NCBI GenBank assembly: GCA_947490975.1
Contig: CANLHV010000003.1
Span: 1-34,922, forward strand
DNA from: Acidimicrobiaceae bacterium
GTDB taxonomy: Bacteria; Actinomycetota; Acidimicrobiia; Acidimicrobiales; Ilumatobacteraceae
Length of the DNA stretch: 34,922 nt
Direction of reading: 5' to 3'
The position numbers were made by a program, and so were the translations under genes. Positions 30,002 through 34,922 of this stretch are shown here, piece by piece. The stretch's first letter is position 1; each line of letters starts with the position of its first letter. The notes below the pieces were generated by a model. The model did not search any database and was not told the origin of the DNA. It was given only the letters and a program-made list of their open reading frames with translations.

Positions 30002-31044
30002 ACGGGTCGAATGTGAAACGTGAGTTGAAAATCGATAGCGCGACGGTAGTGCTTGGCATTGAGACCAGTTGCGATGAAACTGCTGCGGCACTCGTCATGG
30101 GTGGTAATGACGTTTTGTCGTCGGTTGTTGCATCGCAGTTAGAAGTTCATGCGCGATTCGGCGGCGTTGTGCCTGAGATCGCGAGTCGCGCTCATCTAGA
30201 AGCAATTACTCCGGTTATTGATGAAGCGGTATCAAAATCGGGCTTGAGTTTTGATCGAGTTGATGCAGTCGCCGCCACAGTCGGGCCGGGCCTTGTCGGT
30301 GCGTTGCTAGTTGGTGTAGCGGCGGCGAAATCTTTGGCGTTGACATTAGATGTGCCATTCGTCGGTGTAAATCATCTTGAGGCGCATCTTTATGCGGCGA
30401 TGCTAGATGACCCGAATGTTGAGTTTCCGATGTTGGTATTGCTTGTTTCTGGTGGGCACACGATGTTGGTTGAAGTGCGCAAGCCTGGGGTTTATCAAAT
30501 TGTCGGGCAAACTCGCGACGATGCTGCCGGTGAGGCGTTCGACAAAGTTGCGCGCTATTTAGATTTGGGTTACCCCGGTGGGCCGGCGATCGACGCGCTG
30601 GCAAAAACTGGTGACGCTAAGGCGATTGATTTTCCGCGAGCGATGATGCACGACGGGCTCGACGTTTCGTTCAGCGGATTAAAAACTGCTGTGATCAACT
30701 ATGTCCGCAAAAATAGTGACGCCAAGACGAACGACATTGTGGCGTCGTTTCAAAAAGCAGTTGTCGACGTGCTGGTTGCTAAGACGATGCAGGCTGCAGA
30801 AAATCTTGGAGCAAAAACAGTTGCACTTGGCGGTGGAGTAGCCGCAAACTCGTTGTTGCGCAGTGAGGCAACTCGAGCGTGTGAGCGTAGAGACTTTCGT
30901 TTGGTGTTACCCTCACTGGCAATGTGCACAGATAATGCGGCGATGATCGCATCAGCAGGGTGGCATCGCTTGCAGTTGAGCGGTGAATCGTCGCTTGATG
31001 CAGGGGCGTATCCGAATTTGGGTTTGACGGTGGCGAGCGTATGA
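29998..31044 (+). CDS. tsaD: tRNA t6A threonylcarbamoyltransferase TsaD
   Basis: VLGIETSCDETAAALV, VPEIASRAHLEAI, GVNHLEAHLYA; GTG start. Confidence 0.97.
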   Translation: MNGSNVKRELKIDSATVVLGIETSCDETAAALVMGGNDVLSSVVASQLEVHARFGGVVPEIASRAHLEAITPVIDEAVSKSGLSFDRVDAVAATVGPGLVGALLVGVAAAKSLALTLDVPFVGVNHLEAHLYAAMLDDPNVEFPMLVLLVSGGHTMLVEVRKPGVYQIVGQTRDDAAGEAFDKVARYLDLGYPGGPAIDALAKTGDAKAIDFPRAMMHDGLDVSFSGLKTAVINYVRKNSDAKTNDIVASFQKAVVDVLVAKTMQAAENLGAKTVALGGGVAANSLLRSEATRACERRDFRLVLPSLAMCTDNAAMIASAGWHRLQLSGESSLDAGAYPNLGLTVASV

Positions 31045-32189
31045 CCGAAGTTGTCACAGCCAAGCCGCTGCAACTTGGTGAGCGGAGTATTTGGCCGCCT
31101 GTTGTATTAGCGCCGATGGCGGGCGTGACGAATCAGCCGTTTCGCACGTTGTGTCGCGAGTTTGCGTCGGGGCTTGTCTATGTCAACGAAATGGTGATGG
31201 CGGCTGCATTGGTTTACAAGAATCCAAAAACTGAAGCGATGATCGCGTTTGGGTCTGATGAATCGTTTCGAAGTCTGCAACTCTATGGAAGCGACCCGAA
31301 AATTATGACTGATGCGATTACGCAACTTGGTCGGCGAAATGCTGTTGATCACATTGACTTGAATTTTGGTTGCCCAGCGCCGAAAGTGACTCGTCGCGGC
31401 GGTGGTGCGGCTGTGCCGCTGAAGAAAAATCTGTTGCGCGAAATCGTTAACGCGGCCGTCAAGACGGCGTCTTCGTTTGGCATACCTGTGACTTGCAAGT
31501 TTCGAATGGGCTTGAACGACGACCTGCTGACCCACATACACACCGGCCTGATTTGCCAAGAAGCTGGTGTTGCGGCGATTGCGTTGCATGCGCGAACTGC
31601 TGAGCAGCATTATGCGCCGTATGCGCGATGGGAGGCGATTGCCGAGTTGAAGAATGCAGTTACAGATATTCCGGTTCTTGGTAACGGCGACATTTGGGAA
31701 GCAAGCGATGCACGCAAAATGATGAACGAGACGGGCTGTGATGGCGTGGTGATTGGTCGTGGGTGTCTCGGCAAACCATGGCTGTTTCGTGACATGGTGG
31801 CGATGTTCAACGGTGATGAGATACCAGCGACACCGAAACTTGGTTGGGTGCTCGAAGTTATGTTGCGACATGCGATTGCACTCGAAGCTCATTTTCCGCC
31901 AGGTCGAGGCATTCGCGAATTTCGCAAACATGCAGGTTGGTATCTGACGGGGTATCCGGTTGGTGGTGACTTGCGTCGACAGTTTGGTGAGATTTCGAGC
32001 ATTGATCATTTGCGACAGTTAATCGAGCAATGTGACCCTGAAGCATCAATTGTTGAAGGCGGCGAAAGATTTGTGCGCGGACACCACAACGGACCCATAA
32101 ATATTGTTTTGCCTCACGGATTTTTAGACAGCCTAGAAGATCTGGTTGCGCCAGATGATGCGACGCTGACGCATATGAGTGGCGGCTGA
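31041..32189 (+). CDS. dusB: tRNA-dihydrouridine synthase (DusB-like)
   Basis: LAPMAGVTNQPFRTLCREF, DHIDLNFGCPAPKVTRRGGGAA, LGNGDIWEASDARKMM. Confidence 0.9.
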   Translation: MTEVVTAKPLQLGERSIWPPVVLAPMAGVTNQPFRTLCREFASGLVYVNEMVMAAALVYKNPKTEAMIAFGSDESFRSLQLYGSDPKIMTDAITQLGRRNAVDHIDLNFGCPAPKVTRRGGGAAVPLKKNLLREIVNAAVKTASSFGIPVTCKFRMGLNDDLLTHIHTGLICQEAGVAAIALHARTAEQHYAPYARWEAIAELKNAVTDIPVLGNGDIWEASDARKMMNETGCDGVVIGRGCLGKPWLFRDMVAMFNGDEIPATPKLGWVLEVMLRHAIALEAHFPPGRGIREFRKHAGWYLTGYPVGGDLRRQFGEISSIDHLRQLIEQCDPEASIVEGGERFVRGHHNGPINIVLPHGFLDSLEDLVAPDDATLTHMSGG

Positions 32190-32217
32190 AGTTGTTTGGT
32201 GAGACTGGTTGCATTTA

Positions 32218-32814
32218 GTGACGAGTCAAATTATTTTGGCATCGCGTTCACCGCGTCGAAAAGAAATTTTAGAAAAACTCGGTTTAGTTTTTGAGATTGA
32301 TCCGCCGGAAATTGACGAGACACCTCGGCATCGCGAAAACCCGTCGAGTTATGTGCAGCGCATCGCAGCTGCTAAAGCCGACAAAGTTGCATTGCGACAC
32401 GAGCAACGGTGCGTGATCATTGCTGCAGATACGACTGTGGCGCTTGATGGTGAAATCTTTGGTCAACCGCGAGACTTGGATGAGGCGCGCAGGATGATCC
32501 AAAAATTATCGAAAAAATCTCACAGCGTGCACACTGCAGTGAGCGTGAGATGCGACGGAAGAAGCGCCAACGGACTCGACACGGCGAGCGTGACGATGCG
32601 CGAGGTGACACCCGAGCTGCTCGATTGGTATTTGGGCACCGGCGAGTCAATGGGCAAAGCGGGGGCGTACGCAGTGCAGGGCCAAGGCGCGGCCTTGGTG
32701 GCCGAGGTGCGCGGCGAAATTGACACGGTGATTGGTTTGCCGGTGTGGCTGCTGACCGAGCGGCTGGCTCAGATTGGCGTGAAATTAAAGGACTTGCAGG
32801 CACTTAGCGATTGA
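32218..32814 (+). CDS. maf: Maf-family nucleotide pyrophosphatase
   Basis: IILASRSPRRKEILEKLGL, AADTTVALDGEIFGQP, GKAGAYAVQGQGA; TTG 32209 is an alternative start. Confidence 0.93.
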   Translation: MTSQIILASRSPRRKEILEKLGLVFEIDPPEIDETPRHRENPSSYVQRIAAAKADKVALRHEQRCVIIAADTTVALDGEIFGQPRDLDEARRMIQKLSKKSHSVHTAVSVRCDGRSANGLDTASVTMREVTPELLDWYLGTGESMGKAGAYAVQGQGAALVAEVRGEIDTVIGLPVWLLTERLAQIGVKLKDLQALSD

Positions 32815-32848
32815 TTTGTGTTGGAAAAATAGCCCTTTGTCAATAGCA

Positions 32849-32875
32849 TTGGCACTCGCACCGTTCGAGTGCTAA
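32849..32875 (+). promoter_or_regulatory. CIRCE element (HrcA operator) upstream of groESL
   Basis: TTGGCACTC-N9-GAGTGCTAA, one mismatch from TTAGCACTC-N9-GAGTGCTAA. Confidence 0.95.
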
Positions 32876-32907
32876 CCAGAAAAACCTAGAGAGAATAAGG
32901 AACCGAT

Positions 32908-33201
32908 ATGAACTTAAAGCCACTTGATGACCGGATTGTGGTCAAGCCAAACGAAGCCGAGAAGACAACTGCATCGGGTCTCGTAATTCCAGACACTGCC
33001 AAAGAAAAGCCGCAGGAAGGCACTGTTGTTGCCGTAGGCCCAGGCCGTTGGAGCGATGACTCTGGCAAGCACACACCACTTGATATCAAGGTTGGCGATG
33101 TTGTTCTTTACTCGAAGTACGGCGGCACAGAAGTTGCGCACAAGGGCGAAGATCTTTTGATTCTTACCAGTCGCGATGTTCTTGCGATCGTCGGCAAGTA
33201 A
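32908..33201 (+). CDS. groES: Co-chaperonin GroES
   Basis: [38 protein letters not shown]. Confidence 0.98.
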   Translation: MNLKPLDDRIVVKPNEAEKTTASGLVIPDTAKEKPQEGTVVAVGPGRWSDDSGKHTPLDIKVGDVVLYSKYGGTEVAHKGEDLLILTSRDVLAIVGK

Positions 33202-33231
33202 TTATCTAATTCAATAACTATTTCTATTTAG

Positions 33232-34884
<1,653 letters not shown>

Positions 34885-34889
34885 GCCAT

Positions 34890-34912
34890 AGCTTCTTCAC
34901 AAAGAGGTTTTT
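34890..34912 (+). terminator. Weak candidate Rho-independent terminator after groEL
   Basis: CTTCTT(CACA)AAGAGG followed by TTTTT (one G-U pair), just after the stop codon. Confidence 0.45.
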
Positions 34913-34922
34913 GGTTACATCA

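Noticed and set aside
31107-32009. Minus-strand 300-aa ORF antisense to dusB
   Set aside because: Longest antisense ORF, but it lies wholly inside a clear Dus gene and its His/Arg/Asn-rich composition looks like a reverse-complement artefact

Overview
The window is a continuous, entirely plus-strand actinobacterial-type housekeeping superoperon: str (fusA, tuf), S10, spc and alpha ribosomal protein clusters with secY, adk, infA, rpmJ, rpoA and rplQ, then truA, rplM-rpsI, glmM, a greatly enlarged GlmS-like gene, acpS, alr, tsaE-tsaB-rimI-tsaD, a dus-type tRNA-dihydrouridine synthase, maf, and CIRCE-groES-groEL. An Acidimicrobiia-like origin is plausible but not proven. I see no CRISPR array, mobile element, tRNA or rRNA, and the long minus-strand ORFs look like shadows of the plus-strand genes. 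The best candidates for something unusual are: (1) a 1136-aa GlmS-like protein with a ~135-aa insertion just after the catalytic Cys and a ~300-aa unidentified C-terminal extension, in which the isomerase K/E/H residues are kept but the C-terminal Schiff-base Lys tail is not recognisable; (2) an HtrA-like membrane-anchored protease inserted between rpsJ and rplC with its own terminator, followed by a structured leader before rplC; (3) competing hairpins in the rplM-rpsI leader; (4) a UUCG hairpin in the adk-infA gap, where map is expected but absent.
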